The position numbers and the translations under genes were made by a program. From NCBI RefSeq assembly GCF_004770145.1, contig NZ_RQFW01000024.1, positions 155,368-219,367 on the forward strand: 64,000 bases of DNA, in the 5' to 3' direction. The DNA is from Leptospira bourretii (GTDB lineage: Bacteria > Spirochaetota > Leptospiria > Leptospirales > Leptospiraceae). The notes under the pieces were generated by a model. That model did not search any database, had not been told where the DNA came from, and saw only the letters and a list, made by a program, of their open reading frames with translations. Below, one piece after another: positions 26,093 to 36,900 of the stretch (position 1 is its first letter; each line of letters begins with the position of its first letter).

Positions 26093-28579
26093 ATGTTGTC
26101 GTTTGAAGTAAACGTAATCTTTGCAGTTACCATTATTTCTGTAATATTTAATACTTCATTAGCATTTATAATTTACTTTTTATCAAAACACTCCAAATCT
26201 GAAGTAAAACTAGTCTATACTGCGATTTTTTTAGCTGTTCTCGTATTTAGAAACTTTGCACTTTACCTCTTTGGGGAAGAAAACCAAAAGATCTTTTTTT
26301 TCTTTTCAGAAAGTTGTTCCATTTTTGGTTCTTACCTTCTGATTGTTGCTGTTTCCCCCATCGCCACTAAAAAAATCAAACAAACTTATTTATACTCCAT
26401 TTCCATATTTACCTATGTACTCTTCGTAACTCTTCTCCTAACAGAGATAAGTTTTTTTTGGATTGCATTCCCATCTTCCCTTTTTAATGCAACCGCACTT
26501 GTTTTATTTGGAGTCATTGTTTACAAACTAAACACCTACCCACAAGCATTTCGAATTTTCTTTTTAACCATTTGTCTAACCATTGCCCTCCAAAGACTTT
26601 CCTTTCCTTACCTTTTCACTTTAGAATGGTATAGACCAATTGGTTATATCATCAATACCTTGTTTATGTTTTTATTTGGAGTAGGCTGTATTCTTTTTAA
26701 TTTCAACGTTCAAACAAAGAAACTAAACTTATCATTAGAAGAATTAGAACATTTGCAAAAAACTATCAAAGATGTAAATGTACGCCTTCTCATTATGTAC
26801 AATCAACTTCCTGCCATCATATATAATATTGAATTTTTACCTGAGCCGAAAACCTCATATATTAGTCCGAAAATGGAAGAAATCACGGGGTATGGCCTGA
26901 ATTTCTTTTACGAAAATCCAGATTTTTTTAGAGAGATTGTCATCCCTGAAGACCAACACAAAATCGCTGAATTGTTTGCTGGCAATTCACCTGTGATCCT
27001 TCGGATGATTCACGCCAATGGTTCACTCATTTGGACAGAACATTATGTGAATGTTTCCTTTGATATACTCGGAATTGAAAAACGTATCGATGTAGTTGCA
27101 CTAGATATTACAAAATCAAAAAAGACAGAAATCTCTTTGTTACAGGAAAAAAATTTAAACAACACTGTCTTCGATAATGCGGCAAATCTAATTTTGTTAA
27201 CAGATGCGGAGGGATTGATTGAAAGTATCAATTCTGCTGCTGAAACCATTTTAGGAATACGAAAGATAGATGTTTTAGGAAAATACATCCAAGACGTAAT
27301 TTTATTACCAGAGGACAGAGAATATCTCAAAGATGTGTTAGATGACGTCAACGAAATTCAAAACATTGCTGAGAGTTTAATTTTACGTTGTGTGACCACA
27401 ACAAACCAAATTCTATTTTTAGAATGGCGACTCGGAATCATTCGTGATAACCGCAGCGAACCTTCGAAAATCATTTGGATTGGGATTGATCAAACATCCA
27501 AACGTGCTGCAGAAATTGAACTCAAAGAATTAAATAAATCTCTCGAAGAAAAAGTGAAAGCAAGAACCAAAGAGTTACAATCCAGTAATTTTGAATTAAA
27601 CTCTGCCCTTTTTGCCCTGAGAGAGGCTCAACAAAAATTAATCCAGAGCGAGAAGATGGTTTCTCTTGGACAGTTAGTTTCTGGGCTTGCGCATGAAATT
27701 AACAATCCGATTGGGATGATCAAATCATCAGTAGAGACTTTAATATCCGAATGGGAAGAAGAAAGGATCCAAGAAAAAACATTACGCATAAGTGAATTGA
27801 TTCAGTTGATTCTTGAGACTGATGCCAGTGGACTTCGCATCATCACAGGACTATCAAATAGGCAAGCCCGTATGTCACTGACAGAAAGTTTCAGACAACA
27901 TGAGTTACCTTTTGATGAAGATCTTGCCGAACTTTTTGTTGATTCGGGGATACGCAATTTATCTCACTCAATTATCTCTAAAATCAAACCAATCATTCGA
28001 AACAAAGAAGACTTCCAAATTTTAAGAAGAATTTTACTAGTAAAACAATCTTCAGAACATATATTATATTCAATAAAACGACTTTCAAAAATTACATACA
28101 CACTGAAAAACTTTGCAGGATTACAATCCAACTTAGAACTTTCCGACTATTCTTTAACCGATACAATTCATTCAGCAGTTTCTCTTTATAAAGAACATTT
28201 TTTACGAGATATCAATCTTGTATTGAATTTAGAATACAGTGGGAACGTTCGTTGCATCCAAGGAGATTTAGTTCAGCTTTGGAGCCAAATCATTTGGAAC
28301 TCCATCCAAGCGGTTGCCTCCAAAGGTACAATCCAGATTCGAAGTTTTAAAAAATCAGAAAGAGTTGTTGTAGAAATTCAAGATTCTGGAGTTGGAATTT
28401 CACCTGAAAACCAAACAAAAGTGTTTATGCCATTTTTCTCAACGAAGACAACCGGTGATGGCCTCGGGCTTGGGTTGTATTTAGTAAAAGAGATCGCCAA
28501 TCGACACAATGCAAATGTAGAATTTGAATCTATCCCCGGAAGAACCGTTTTTAAAGTGAGTTTTCCTTTAACTATTTAA
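26093..28579 (+). CDS. 7TM-PAS histidine kinase
   Basis: An 828-residue membrane kinase. Residues 1-215 hold about seven transmembrane helices resembling an MHYT/7TM sensor region. PAS domains follow at about 230-345 (ITGYGLNFFYENPDFF) and 350-470 (ESINSAAETILGIRKIDVLG), then a coiled coil (LEEKVKARTKELQSS). The HisKA-like H box is GLAHEINNPIGM with H534, and a HATPase domain spans about 705-828 (GVGISPENQ, GDGLGLGLYLVKEI). There is a long insertion of about 100 residues between H box and ATPase. It is the last gene of the chemotaxis operon, and its stop overlaps convergent purM by eight bases. Its target could be the neighbouring CheY proteins. Confidence 0.87.
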   Translation: MLSFEVNVIFAVTIISVIFNTSLAFIIYFLSKHSKSEVKLVYTAIFLAVLVFRNFALYLFGEENQKIFFFFSESCSIFGSYLLIVAVSPIATKKIKQTYLYSISIFTYVLFVTLLLTEISFFWIAFPSSLFNATALVLFGVIVYKLNTYPQAFRIFFLTICLTIALQRLSFPYLFTLEWYRPIGYIINTLFMFLFGVGCILFNFNVQTKKLNLSLEELEHLQKTIKDVNVRLLIMYNQLPAIIYNIEFLPEPKTSYISPKMEEITGYGLNFFYENPDFFREIVIPEDQHKIAELFAGNSPVILRMIHANGSLIWTEHYVNVSFDILGIEKRIDVVALDITKSKKTEISLLQEKNLNNTVFDNAANLILLTDAEGLIESINSAAETILGIRKIDVLGKYIQDVILLPEDREYLKDVLDDVNEIQNIAESLILRCVTTTNQILFLEWRLGIIRDNRSEPSKIIWIGIDQTSKRAAEIELKELNKSLEEKVKARTKELQSSNFELNSALFALREAQQKLIQSEKMVSLGQLVSGLAHEINNPIGMIKSSVETLISEWEEERIQEKTLRISELIQLILETDASGLRIITGLSNRQARMSLTESFRQHELPFDEDLAELFVDSGIRNLSHSIISKIKPIIRNKEDFQILRRILLVKQSSEHILYSIKRLSKITYTLKNFAGLQSNLELSDYSLTDTIHSAVSLYKEHFLRDINLVLNLEYSGNVRCIQGDLVQLWSQIIWNSIQAVASKGTIQIRSFKKSERVVVEIQDSGVGISPENQTKVFMPFFSTKTTGDGLGLGLYLVKEIANRHNANVEFESIPGRTVFKVSFPLTI

Positions 28580-29597
28580 TTGTAATTTTTTCTGTAGAAT
28601 CAGTTTTACCAATCAAATAAACATCTTCACCAAGAGATTTTAATTCAGACATCACGTCTTCAGTTTGAGATGAATCAACTACAAGAATGTATCCAATTCC
28701 CATATTAAAAGTTCCATACATGTCATGACGATCCAATGCATAGTCTTTTTCTAATTTAGAAAAAACATAACTTTCAGGTAGGTGATTAATTTCTGCCCCA
28801 ATCCCTTTAGGTAATACTCGTGGGATATTTTCATAAAACCCACCACCAGTAATGTGAACCATTCCTTTAATGGAAAACTTTTCGATTAAACTCATAATAG
28901 TTTTTACATAAATTTTGGTAGGTTGGAAAACATAATTTTTTAAAAAATCCAATTCCGCAGCAGAAGAAGGTAATTTTCCGTCTTTTAATAACAACCTTCT
29001 GATAAGCGAAAAACCATTGCTATGTGGTCCAGAAGAACCAAGCCCAATGATAGAGTCTCCAGCTTTGATTGTACGACCATCAATCATCTTTTGTTTTTCT
29101 ACTACGCCAACAACAAATCCTGCTAAATCATATTCATCATCAGGCATGACTCCTGGATGTTCAGCCGTTTCCCCACCAACAAGAGCACAATCTGCCAACT
29201 GACAACCCTTAACGATACCGGATACTATGGCCTCCATTCTTGGTAAAAAGAGTTTACCACAGGCTATATAATCTTGGAAAAACAACGGTTTTCCACCATT
29301 CACAAGAATGTCGTTAACACACATTGCAACCAAATCAATGCCAACAGAGTCATGAATATCAAGTAACCTTGCAATTTGTAATTTGGTTCCAACACCATCT
29401 GTTCCAGAAAGTAAAATTGGCTCCTGGTAAGATTTTAAAAAACTAACATCATAACAAGCTGCAAACCCACCTAACCCACCTAAAACGTTTTTGTTATGCG
29501 TAGAAGCAACATTTGCTTTGATACGTTTCACAAACTCTTGCCCTTTTTCGGTATCAACGCCAGCTTCTTTATACGTAACTTTGTTTGAATTAGACAT
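28572..29597 (-). CDS. purM: Phosphoribosylformylglycinamidine cyclo-ligase PurM
   Basis: AIR synthetase of purine biosynthesis: ATP-dependent ring closure of FGAM. The protein has 341 residues, the normal length. Signatures include the N-terminal YKEAGVDTEKGQEFV, GTDGVGTKLQIA, VAMCVNDILVNGGKPLFFQD, ALVGGETAEHPG and GHITGGG-like VHITGGGFYENIPRVLP. The ATG at 29597 is chosen over an upstream in-frame codon at 29660 because it matches the family start and its first bases overlap the murI stop. The convergent kinase gene overlaps its 3' end by eight bases. Confidence 0.95.
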   Translation of the reverse strand: MSNSNKVTYKEAGVDTEKGQEFVKRIKANVASTHNKNVLGGLGGFAACYDVSFLKSYQEPILLSGTDGVGTKLQIARLLDIHDSVGIDLVAMCVNDILVNGGKPLFFQDYIACGKLFLPRMEAIVSGIVKGCQLADCALVGGETAEHPGVMPDDEYDLAGFVVGVVEKQKMIDGRTIKAGDSIIGLGSSGPHSNGFSLIRRLLLKDGKLPSSAAELDFLKNYVFQPTKIYVKTIMSLIEKFSIKGMVHITGGGFYENIPRVLPKGIGAEINHLPESYVFSKLEKDYALDRHDMYGTFNMGIGYILVVDSSQTEDVMSELKSLGEDVYLIGKTDSTEKITIK

Positions 29598-30399
29598 GGA
29601 GTTTTCCTGTAGTAGTATTAATGAGGGATAGAGTGTGGTTAGGAGTAATTGTTTTTGCAATCCTTCCTGCTAAATGAACATAGTCCGAATCAGAAGTATT
29701 CAAAAGAATATCCAACTGGTTTTTATTTTCATGGAAGTCAGGAAGATTCAAAACTCGTTTCATATGTAGTGTAGTGCCTAAATTGCCATCATAGACTTTC
29801 ACTTTTGGATAATTATAAAGAATTCGTTCTTTTAGAAAAACATAGTGAGTGCAACCCAAAACAAAAACATCACAGTCCTTCACTACGGTTTTTATTTTTG
29901 AATCAAAAAAATCCCATGCATCTTCCCAGCGGTCTTTGTCGATTAGTTTGGCAAGTCCTTCACATGGAACAGGAAGGATCTCTGTTCCCACAGGGAAACC
30001 TGAAACCAAGTTTTTAAACTTTTCTTCCTTTAATGTTAAGTCTGTTGCAAAAACAGCAATTTTTACTCCAGGGTTCTCTGCCACTGCTGGTTTCAAAGCA
30101 GGTTCCATTCCAAAAATTGGGACCGAATGTTTTGTCCGTAAAAAATCTGCAGCTGCCGATGTTGCCGTATTACAAGCAAACAGAACTGCTTCACAATCTT
30201 TCTCTAACAAATATTCAAATGCATTTTTCGAAAGTTCCAATACTTCCGATTTGGATTTTTGACCATAAGGTGAATTGATTAAGTCACCAAAATAAATATA
30301 ATCAATGTTTGAAGTTTCTTTCCAGAGTGTCCTTAAAACAGAAAGGCCACCAAGACCTGAATCAAAAATTCCAATTTTATATCGGCCCCGTGAATTCAT
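29590..30399 (-). CDS. murI: Glutamate racemase MurI
   Basis: Interconverts L- and D-glutamate for peptidoglycan. The 269-residue sequence has the N-terminal IGIFDSGLGGLSVL, the first catalytic cysteine C76 in FACNTATS, and the second in LGCTHYVFL. GDLINSPYG is the substrate loop. Its ATG follows directly after the aminotransferase TAG with no gap, and its stop overlaps the purM start by eight bases, so htrA-aminotransferase-murI-purM appear to form one operon. Confidence 0.95.
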   Translation of the reverse strand: MNSRGRYKIGIFDSGLGGLSVLRTLWKETSNIDYIYFGDLINSPYGQKSKSEVLELSKNAFEYLLEKDCEAVLFACNTATSAAADFLRTKHSVPIFGMEPALKPAVAENPGVKIAVFATDLTLKEEKFKNLVSGFPVGTEILPVPCEGLAKLIDKDRWEDAWDFFDSKIKTVVKDCDVFVLGCTHYVFLKERILYNYPKVKVYDGNLGTTLHMKRVLNLPDFHENKNQLDILLNTSDSDYVHLAGRIAKTITPNHTLSLINTTTGKLHV

Positions 30400-31701
30400 C
30401 TAAGATGCTAAATACTTCCTGATATTGTCAGCGAGAGTTTCATAAATCCACTCGAACTTAGTTTCATCTTCTTCTAAAAGTGTGACTCTAAATCCATTTC
30501 GATTACAACAAAAGGAACTGAGCGGAACCACACAAATTCCAGCAGAAGCTAACAAATGCAATACGAATCTTCGATCTAGGGCTGCTTTTTCCATTAAAGG
30601 AGCCACAAAATCACGGACTTTTGTATTTGATATGGGAAGGGTCATGTGAGGTTTTAAAGCCCCGTCCTCAAAGAGAACAGTTAAATAAAAAGCACCTTTG
30701 GGTTGAATCACTTTAACACCAGGAATTCCGGTTAGAATCTTTGTTGCCTTTTCTGCTTTCTTTTTAAACTTCTGGTTTCTAAATTTTAGATGATTTAAAA
30801 ATTCTGGATGGGAATAAACAAGTGGAATGGAAAGTTGAGGAAGAGTTGTCGAACAAACTTCCAACATCTTTGCATCTAACAATGACTTAATGTATCTTTC
30901 AAATGTTGGGTCATTTTTGCGATTAAAAACTTCTAACCAACCACAACGTGCACCTGGCCAAGGAAATTCTTTCGAAATGGATCTGAGTGCAAACCCACAA
31001 ACTTTATCACCAATCACTTCAGATAAGTGGATACTTCCCCATTCTGAATAATTGACATGAGCATAAGTTTCATCGCAGATTAAAATGATATCATACTTTT
31101 CGCAGATTTTAACAATCTCCCGCATCACTTCTTTGGGGTAAACTGCTCCTGTAGGATTATCTGGATTGATGAGTAAAATCCCCGCAATTGAATCATTGTA
31201 TTTTACTTTATTCTCAATGTCTTCTAAGTCAGGCATCCAATCATTATCTGGATTTAATTCATAAGTAAGATGTTCATATCCTGAATGTGCCGCTTCTGCG
31301 GAAGATAACGTGGAATAGGCGGGAGAAGGACCAAGAATCCTTGCTTCTCGTCTCATAAATCCAAAAATTTTTGCAACAGCATCTCCAAGACCGTTAAAGA
31401 AAAGAATGTCATCGGAAGTGATTTGCGCTCCACCACGTTCGTTGACTTTGGATGCTAAAAACTTCCGAGTGGTTTCATCCCCTTGTGTTGCCGTATAGGC
31501 CCAAGATTTATTTTGGGCCACCAGTCCACTGACAATATCCTTCATCCAAGTGGGAACAGATTCTCCCTTTTGGATGGGATCACCAATATTTTCCCAGGTG
31601 ATACTAACACCCATTGCCTCAATTTGTTTGGCAAGGGCTACAATCTGGCGGATTTCATAAATGAGTGCATCAGCACCCGAGTGGACTATATTTCTTCTCA
31701 T
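30400..31701 (-). CDS. PLP-dependent class I/II aminotransferase
   Basis: A 433-residue fold-type I aminotransferase. Visible motifs are NIGDP near the N-terminus, the Tyr-stacking segment GPSPAYSTLSSAE, the conserved NPDNPTGAVYPKE, the PLP-binding aspartate region LICDETYAHVNY, and the Schiff-base lysine in RSISKEFPWPGARCGW. The C-terminal FRVTLLEEDE provides the carboxylate-binding arginine. Substrate cannot be read; alanine or aspartate-type transaminases of this size (AlaA-like) are candidates. It lies five bases downstream of htrA and directly abuts murI. Confidence 0.85.
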   Translation of the reverse strand: MRRNIVHSGADALIYEIRQIVALAKQIEAMGVSITWENIGDPIQKGESVPTWMKDIVSGLVAQNKSWAYTATQGDETTRKFLASKVNERGGAQITSDDILFFNGLGDAVAKIFGFMRREARILGPSPAYSTLSSAEAAHSGYEHLTYELNPDNDWMPDLEDIENKVKYNDSIAGILLINPDNPTGAVYPKEVMREIVKICEKYDIILICDETYAHVNYSEWGSIHLSEVIGDKVCGFALRSISKEFPWPGARCGWLEVFNRKNDPTFERYIKSLLDAKMLEVCSTTLPQLSIPLVYSHPEFLNHLKFRNQKFKKKAEKATKILTGIPGVKVIQPKGAFYLTVLFEDGALKPHMTLPISNTKVRDFVAPLMEKAALDRRFVLHLLASAGICVVPLSSFCCNRNGFRVTLLEEDETKFEWIYETLADNIRKYLAS

Positions 31702-31706
31702 AAAAT

Positions 31707-32834
31707 TTACTGGCCCTTTTTATAGGCGGCCTCGACCAAAGGGATCGATAATTCCATCTCTTGGGTATCCCGTAATATCTTCAACCGTAAGACGCCCCCG
31801 AGACCAACAAGTCCCACTTGTTCTCTTAAATCGTTGATATGACGGATTTGGAGGCCATTGGCACCTTCAATAAAGTCGTAACGCCGAAGCCCCCCTTTCT
31901 CTGCGGAAGAATTTGGTTCGATATCATAGACCAAAACACCCACAGTTTCCCCAGGAATTCCTAGTGATTTCCGGTGATCGGGAAGCGGGGCTGTGGCCAT
32001 TACCCCCAGAGTCGCCGGCCTGATATTTTGTCCGACATTTTGTTCGATTTGGCGGAGAACCCGTTTGGCATAACTAATGGGGATGGCAAATCCAATACCT
32101 GCACTCGCTCCAGAGGACGAACGAATCATACGATTGATCCCGACCACTTCTCCATAAATGTTCAAAAGTGGGCCACCACTGGAACCAGGATTAATGGCTG
32201 TGTCCGTTTGGATATGGGTTTGCCCCGTTTCGTCCAAATCTTCTCGAGATTTGGCAGATACCACACCCACAGTAAATGTTTTTTCGAGTCCGTATGGTGA
32301 GCCAACCGCTATGGCCCAATCCCCTACTTCGATTTCATCAGAATTGCCAAGAAAAGCAGGAGTAAAACGGTCGTTACTTGGGATTTTCAACAAAGCAATG
32401 TCCGCCCTTTCGTGGCTTCCCACATAACGTGCCGGGAAAATGCGACCATCCGACATGATGATTTCGATGATCTCTGCATTTTTGATGACATGGTAGTTTG
32501 TAACAACAAACCCTCTCTCATCGATGATAAATCCACTGCCAATGGAAGAAATTCGATCTTCTCTACTTTCGCCAAAAGCATAAGGATGGAAAATCATCTC
32601 TGTTTTTTTTGTCCGAATCGAAACCACAAATTGTTGGGCTTCGCGGTACACATTGCGAAAACTAGTTTGGATCTGAATGGCCTGGCTTTGTTTGCTAGAA
32701 GAAATTGGTTTAGGAGATGCAAATAGTTTTGTGACAGCCATTCGAATCTCGGGAAAGAAGATGGCGAACAAAAGTACAAAAACTAAGGCAAAGTTAATGT
32801 AGACGACTGGCGGAATCGAAGTTTTTCTTTCCAT
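31707..32834 (-). CDS. HtrA/DegP-type serine protease with PDZ domain
   Basis: A 375-residue membrane-anchored periplasmic protease. One N-terminal transmembrane helix (VVYINFALVFVLLFAIFF) is followed by a trypsin-like domain with catalytic histidine in VVTNYHVIKNA, aspartate in ADIALLKI and serine in INPGSSGGPLL. A single C-terminal PDZ domain (about 275-370; LGVMATAPLPDHRK, IRHINDLREQVG) resembles DegS rather than DegP, which has two. It may act in envelope stress control or in removing misfolded proteins. Its ATG lies only three bases from the ATG of the divergent lipoprotein gene, an extremely tight arrangement. Confidence 0.88.
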   Translation of the reverse strand: MERKTSIPPVVYINFALVFVLLFAIFFPEIRMAVTKLFASPKPISSSKQSQAIQIQTSFRNVYREAQQFVVSIRTKKTEMIFHPYAFGESREDRISSIGSGFIIDERGFVVTNYHVIKNAEIIEIIMSDGRIFPARYVGSHERADIALLKIPSNDRFTPAFLGNSDEIEVGDWAIAVGSPYGLEKTFTVGVVSAKSREDLDETGQTHIQTDTAINPGSSGGPLLNIYGEVVGINRMIRSSSGASAGIGFAIPISYAKRVLRQIEQNVGQNIRPATLGVMATAPLPDHRKSLGIPGETVGVLVYDIEPNSSAEKGGLRRYDFIEGANGLQIRHINDLREQVGLVGLGGVLRLKILRDTQEMELSIPLVEAAYKKGQ

Positions 32835-32837
32835 AGA

Positions 32838-33923
32838 ATGCCAAAACCCCTTCCACTTTTGCCGATTCCCCTTCCTTGTCGAATCAAAAAGATTCCTAGA
32901 AATTTCTCGTTTTTACTGATTCCTCTTTTTCTTTCCGGGTGTTTGCCATATTTATTTCATCTGGGCAAGGAACAATCGTCGATCATCTTGGGTCGTGAAA
33001 AAATAGAAGAAATTCTAAAACACAAAGGATTGGATTCACAAACAAAACAAAAATTAAACTTAATCCGAGAAGCAAGAATTTTTGCCATCGGGGAACTTGC
33101 GCTAAACGAAAAAGGTGGATTTGAATATTATACAAAATTAGAGAGAGAAGAAATTGGCTGGAATGTGAGTGCTTCAGAAGCCTTAGAATTAAAGTCCTAT
33201 ACGTGGTGGTTTCCCATTGCTGGAACTGTTCCCTACAAAGGTTTCTTTGAAAAAGAAATGGCTGTTTCTCTCGAAAAGGAATTAAAAGCCGAGGGTTTCG
33301 ACACACGCATCCGACCCATCGGAGGATACTCGACACTTGGTTGGTTTTCAGATCCTGTTTTGTCTCCCCAACTCAAATGGCCAGATTATCGATTAGTGGG
33401 ACTTGTCTTTCATGAAATGGCACATGCAACGGCCTATCTTCCAGGAGATTCCATACTCAATGAGTCTTACGCAAGTTATGTGGAAGAAAAAGGAATCGAG
33501 TTATATTATACAAAGAAAGAAGGAGAAAAAAGTGCAAATCTTGAAAAATTCCGAAAAGATAAAACCAGAAGAGCAGTCACCTTAGATCTTTTAAAAAAAT
33601 ATGCTGAAGAACTAAAAACACTTTATGCTTCTCCAATAGAGACGGAACAAAAAAGAATTCAAAAAAATTTGATTATGGTTCAATTCAAAGAAGAAGTGAT
33701 TCAAAAAAAATTAGTACCCGAAGAAAAATCCAAAGAATTTTTGGCAAGGGAATGGAATAACGAAGATTTTTTAGGTGCACTTCGTTACCATTCAGGTGAG
33801 GTTAGTTTTGAGTCTTTGTTTCAAAAATCTGACAACAACTTCCAAAAATTTCATGAAGAAGTAAAAAAACTTTTTGATCTATCAGAAGAAGAACGCAAAA
33901 AGTTTTTAAATCAAACTCTTTAA
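32838..33923 (+). CDS. Predicted aminopeptidase lipoprotein (COG4324-like)
   Basis: A 361-residue protein. A proline-rich leader precedes a lipoprotein signal (FSFLLIPLFLSGC), and the mature domain carries the zinc motif HEMAHATAY with a downstream glutamate in LNESYASYVEEKG, as in the predicted aminopeptidase family COG4324. GYSTLGWFSDPVLS is another conserved block of that family. The ATG is three bases from the divergent htrA ATG and has no Shine-Dalgarno. A TTG seven codons in is an alternative. Peptidase activity is inferred from the motif. Confidence 0.75.
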   Translation: MPKPLPLLPIPLPCRIKKIPRNFSFLLIPLFLSGCLPYLFHLGKEQSSIILGREKIEEILKHKGLDSQTKQKLNLIREARIFAIGELALNEKGGFEYYTKLEREEIGWNVSASEALELKSYTWWFPIAGTVPYKGFFEKEMAVSLEKELKAEGFDTRIRPIGGYSTLGWFSDPVLSPQLKWPDYRLVGLVFHEMAHATAYLPGDSILNESYASYVEEKGIELYYTKKEGEKSANLEKFRKDKTRRAVTLDLLKKYAEELKTLYASPIETEQKRIQKNLIMVQFKEEVIQKKLVPEEKSKEFLAREWNNEDFLGALRYHSGEVSFESLFQKSDNNFQKFHEEVKKLFDLSEEERKKFLNQTL

Positions 33924-36900
33924 TCCTCAATCATGGCCGAAGTATATAACTTATAGCCAATCCAAAAGCGGTCGTCAATTGTAGAATTACGAGCCGCTTC
34001 CTTTCCTTCTACCAATCGGATATGTAATGGTTTTGGCAAATCACTCACTTGCAAAAATTGTTTTAGAAAAAATAAATTATGAACACCTGATTGAATTCCG
34101 GAGTGCAACACAAACAACCCAGGATTTTCACGAGCGAGATAGTATGCGACTCCACTAAAATCATTTGTATATTGGGCGGAAGTTCCTATTCTTTGGTTTG
34201 CATATAGTTTAGTAATACTTCCAGTTCGACCGGAAGTATCAAACAACGGTGTCCCACCAATACACAAATAATTATTCTGACACCAACCGATCTCCGCAAA
34301 ATCAACGCTAAATGCAGCATTGGAATCTTTTTTTCCATTGGTTTCCCATAACAAAAGATTAGCACTAATTTCGTTCTCTAAAGAAGACTTCCAACCCACA
34401 ACGGATACATCTGTTTTTTTAGGAGAAATAGAAGTAATTTTGATTGTTTGGTTTGCGATAAAATCTGGAACAGAAGCAACAGAATAATATTCCAAATCTG
34501 GTAAAACCATAGGGACCACTGCATGGATACCTGAACTGTAGATATAGTGACGACTTGTTTTATTGAGTCGCAAACTAGTTCTATATTTATCAACCAAAGA
34601 CTCTCGCAAAATTACTTCTTGGTTTCCTGATTCAGCAGATCGGAAATACCTGACAGACTCTCTGTAGATTGATTTGTTATCAGAAAACATCTCTCTCCCC
34701 AAAGACTTACCCGATGCAAAGCTCAATAAATATGTTTTTTTGCCATGATCAAAAATCCCGTGAAATTCTTGTTTGCCGACCATCTTTTTCTTTAATTTTT
34801 CAGAATGTATCTCAAAATTTGGGATGTGTTTTACATATAAACCAACATCAGAAAAACGACTAGATGTAAATCGAAACATATCGCGAGCGATTGCTAGGTC
34901 AAAAAAACTTTCAGAACTATTTTTTTCTAAACTTTGTTGTAAAAGATAATGGAATAAAAACTCATATTCCTCTTTCAATTCAGGGCTTAAAAACTCTCCT
35001 CGATTCCTGCGATTAAATTCATTTAAGATACCAATGTATTCTTCAGGTTTTTGAGTTTTTGCCAACTGAAACAACTTCAAAAATGGATTCGAATGCTGAA
35101 TCGCCGAAGGTTGGTTTTTCAGATAATCAAGTTTCCATTTCAAATCATTCCATTTTTCTTGCCAAAACTTGTTTCCTTCGCCTAACTCTTTGTCTATGGA
35201 CTGAATCTTTGAAACCATAGACGAAGCCATTTCAAAGTCGCCACGAAGCAATAAAGCTTTTGCCAACTCTAAACGAAAAAAAAGTGTTCTATAACTTCGC
35301 CCTTCCCTTGCCTCTTCCGCAAGCAGTAACTCAACCAACGAATTCACTTCTTGGTTCTTCTGGAATGGAATGGAAGTCAAAAGCAAATGATAAAACAAAG
35401 TTCGGTTTAAATGCGAAAGTTTCGTTAACACCGATTCACCATTAGTCAGATACTCAGGTGTTAAGGACATAGGTTCAAAATATCCCGTCTGGAGTTGTTC
35501 TTTCCAAGCGGTGTATAATCTCAATCGATATGAATCATAAATGGAATCTGCATATCCAAATTTTGTAAAATCTCGTGAAAGAACTTTTTCATCAAAATTT
35601 TTCCAGTCCTTTTTAAATCCATAATTATAAGCGGAAGTTGAGGTAAGAGACGTAAGGTAGATATCCTTATCACCTAACAAAAATCCTTTGTGAAAGTATA
35701 TTTCCAAAATACGATTTTTGACGACAGTTTTCTCTTTCGGCGTTCTTGCAAGTTTAGTTAGTTTGTTTGTTTCTGATTCTGCCTCGTAAAACATGTAATT
35801 TTGGATGTATAACGTACCCAAACGATAGGCTTGCAAAAAAGGATCCTCTTTTGATTCTACTTTCGATCGAAGTTCATTTTTGACCGAAATCTCTTTCACA
35901 TTCCCACTACGGAGTTGAAAATAAAACTCCAAAGCACCCAAATATAGATCCTTTTCTTCACCGATAAAATCAGATGAATTGTATTTACAATCCTCTTTAT
36001 CCTTAGAAGAAAGACAAGAAACCAAATACTCATATCGAATTTGATTTTGGAATGGTGATTTAGAATATTTTATCCAAAGAGGCCTAAAGATTGTTTTTTT
36101 AGAAATATTGGGGAAAATTTCCGTTTTTAATTTTGCCAGTTTTAACTCTAAACTTGGTAAAAATGGATCATTATCATCTAATAATGTAGATGCGGTATAA
36201 TAATTTTCATAAGCATCTACAAATTCCTTCGATTTCTCTTTCAAAAAACCTTCTTCAATCAGTTGTTTTGCTTTTTTTTCTAAACCATCTTTAGAAATTG
36301 AAAACTCTTTCCAATTTCCAAGCAAGAATCGATTAGGATCTTTTGCAAACTCATCTAACCTCATAGAAGAAAAATCTTCGCCGTTTTTGGACGTAATAGA
36401 CACTATATTTTGAACTCGCTTTGATCGTAGTACTTCAAAGAGTTTACTGATTAAATTCCAATCTTTCTCTGTGTCAAAACTTGTATCATTCATTCCAATC
36501 ATGGAAATTTCGGATCCACTTCCTTGGAATATTTCACGTAATGGGAACACTTGAGATTTTTCATCACCAAACAAACTTGTTTGATTACTAAGAGGACGAT
36601 TTGTTACCAGATAATCGGTGTCATACAAATAAACACCCAAATTACCGGAAGGGAGGATCCGTACATTCTGGTTCTGTTTTCCCTTTTCACTTTCGCCATA
36701 GATAGTCACCCACTTCAGTCGACGTTCAGTTCTTTCAGAAAACAATTCGTGGTGGTTCCTATCGAAGTAAATTGTTGGGTATATATTTGATTTATGGTAT
36801 TCTTTCAAAACAGATTTCACCAAACTTCCGTTTGCCTTCGTTCCGATGAGTTGGATGATTGGGTATGTGTTTTGTATTTTGGGAATACAGACACTTAAAT

